In this document: piece after piece, positions 63,427-64,000 of the stretch
Numbering within the stretch: position 1 is the stretch's first letter
Layout: each line of letters opens with the position of its first letter
Assembly: GCA_007695225.1 (NCBI GenBank)
Contig: REED01000136.1
Location: 1 to 64,000 of the forward strand
From: Gemmatimonadales bacterium
GTDB lineage: Bacteria > Gemmatimonadota > Gemmatimonadetes > Longimicrobiales > Gaopeijiaceae
Reading direction: 5' to 3'
DNA: 64,000 nt
The notes under the pieces: model-generated
What the model was told of the DNA's origin: nothing
The model's input: the letters and a program-made list of their open reading frames with translations, nothing else
Databases searched by the model: none
Position numbers and translations under genes: made by a program

Positions 63427-63630
63427 ATGTCCCGCATCTTTGGATTCGCCGTCGGCGCCCTCTGGATCATCTTCACCCTCATGGCCCTCCGGGCGGCGTC
63501 CGCCGGGGCCGCGGCCGGGCAGCCGGATACCCAGCTCTGGTACTCGGTCATCGCCTTCTTCCTGGGCACGGCCGCCCTGGTGGCCATCGTGGGGACCCTC
63601 CGTCACCGTCCCTCGGGACCGCGGAAGTAG
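63427..63630 (+). CDS. small two-helix membrane protein, unknown
   Basis: The 67-residue product has two hydrophobic helices (FAVGALWIIFTLMALRAAS and YSVIAFFLGTAALVAIVG) and a short basic tail (RHRPSGPRK). No known family. It stands between the helicase and the FAA-hydrolase-like gene with its own start ATG. No strong ribosome site is visible, so it is supported only by topology and composition. Confidence 0.5.
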   Translation: MSRIFGFAVGALWIIFTLMALRAASAGAAAGQPDTQLWYSVIAFFLGTAALVAIVGTLRHRPSGPRK

Positions 63631-63716
63631 GCTCCCTCCGGAGCCGGCGTTCCGCCCGGAACCCGCGTTCCGGCCCGGAAGCCGTTTCTCCCCATTCCAT
63701 CCCGAACGAGGGCCCC

Positions 63717-64000
63717 ATGACCATCGAACCCATGCCCTCCAAGATCCTCTGCGTGGGGAAGAACTACCTGGACCACGCCCGGGAGATGGGGAGCGAGCCT
63801 CCCGAAGAACCCCTGGTCTTCCTGAAGGCCCCCTCCGCTCTCCTCCTGGACGGGGCACCCATCGTGATCCCCGAGGGAGTGGGCCGGGTGGACTTCGAGG
63901 GGGAGATCGCCTTCCAGGTGGGACGCAAGGCCCGATTCGTCCCCGAGTCCGAGGCCCTCTCGGTTCTCTCCCACGTCTTTCCCCTGAACGACGTCACCGC
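63717..64000 (+). CDS. fumarylacetoacetate hydrolase family protein, 5' part
   Basis: The reading frame is open to the window edge (94 codons). It begins MTIEPMPSKILCVGKNYLDHAREMG, then PLVFLKAPSALLLDGAPIVIP and VDFEGEIAFQVG, which is the start of the FAH family (metal-dependent hydrolysis or decarboxylation of beta-diketo acids). The metal-binding Glu is expected in FEGE. A GAGGG site precedes the ATG. The rest lies outside the window. Confidence 0.8.
   Translation, partial: MTIEPMPSKILCVGKNYLDHAREMGSEPPEEPLVFLKAPSALLLDGAPIVIPEGVGRVDFEGEIAFQVGRKARFVPESEALSVLSHVFPLNDVT

Noticed and set aside
1-64000. tRNA, rRNA or tmRNA genes
   Set aside because: No cloverleaf-like segment with a CCA end or conserved rRNA stretch was recognised in the intergenic regions.

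Overview
The window is very GC-rich, densely coded bacterial chromosome in which most genes overlap or nearly touch. It is a core housekeeping region. The organism is a diderm: there is a probable outer-membrane beta-barrel protein and several secreted proteins and lipoproteins. The gene set (GatCAB, a MurA with Asp in place of the fosfomycin-target Cys, an editing-domain-free ProS, DUF4159/DUF4175 envelope genes, a helicase of the DinG class) suggests Gemmatimonadota or a close relative. That placement is inference, because no rRNA gene is present to confirm it.

Layout. 1-412: 5' part of a minus-strand NTPase gene running off the left edge. 764-7531: a UvrD/PcrA helicase interrupted by a 369-residue intein with a GIY-YIG-like insert, then gatC-gatA-gatB. 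7449-9225 (minus): a DUF948-like coiled-coil protein, a 45-residue membrane protein and a secreted zinc-dependent phospholipase C-like protein. 9439-10752: murA. 10788-19700: a promoter and structured leader feeding rimP-nusA-L7Ae/YlxQ-infB, then DUF503-rbfA-truB-ribF. 19783-21469: an IS1595-like insertion element with 23-bp terminal inverted repeats, sitting between ribF and rpsO. 21653-24287: rpsO and pnp, each followed by a strong hairpin. 24484-27431: M16 peptidase, alanine dehydrogenase and dUTPase. 27490-37439: the cell-elongation cluster mreB-mreC-mreD-mrdA-rodA, then accD-folC-hisS and a small membrane protein. 37548-41921: proS-lysA-guaA. 42058-49012: envelope and proteolysis genes (beta-barrel protein, RlmI-like methyltransferase with a DUF4296-like lipoprotein on the minus strand, M14 carboxypeptidase-like protein, M48 metalloprotease lipoprotein). 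49079-53289: clpB with a possible heat-shock promoter, a lipoprotein, methylmalonyl-CoA epimerase (minus) and trxA. 53391-63356: an almost gap-free run of rsmI, DUF4159, DUF4175, a repeat protein, a predicted exported protein with a glutamine-amidotransferase-like segment, and a fused JAMM-DinG helicase. The window ends with a small membrane protein and the start of an FAA-hydrolase-family gene.

How the genes work together. The centre is translation and ribosome assembly (RimP, NusA, IF2, RbfA, TruB, S15, PNPase, GatCAB, HisS, ProS) beside peptidoglycan synthesis and rod shape (MurA, MreBCD, PBP2, RodA). The least understood part is the rsmI-to-dinG run at 53391-63356. It joins a large membrane-anchored coiled-coil protein (DUF4175) to two exported proteins with amidotransferase-like segments and is the best candidate for an undescribed envelope system.

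A window-wide peculiarity is short tandem repeats with units of about 9 to 33 bp, both between genes and in frame at protein ends and linkers (1-77, 12954, 16246, 17407, 18508, 21277, 24383, 30145, 47487, 52367, 60573). No tRNA, rRNA, CRISPR array or replication origin was seen.
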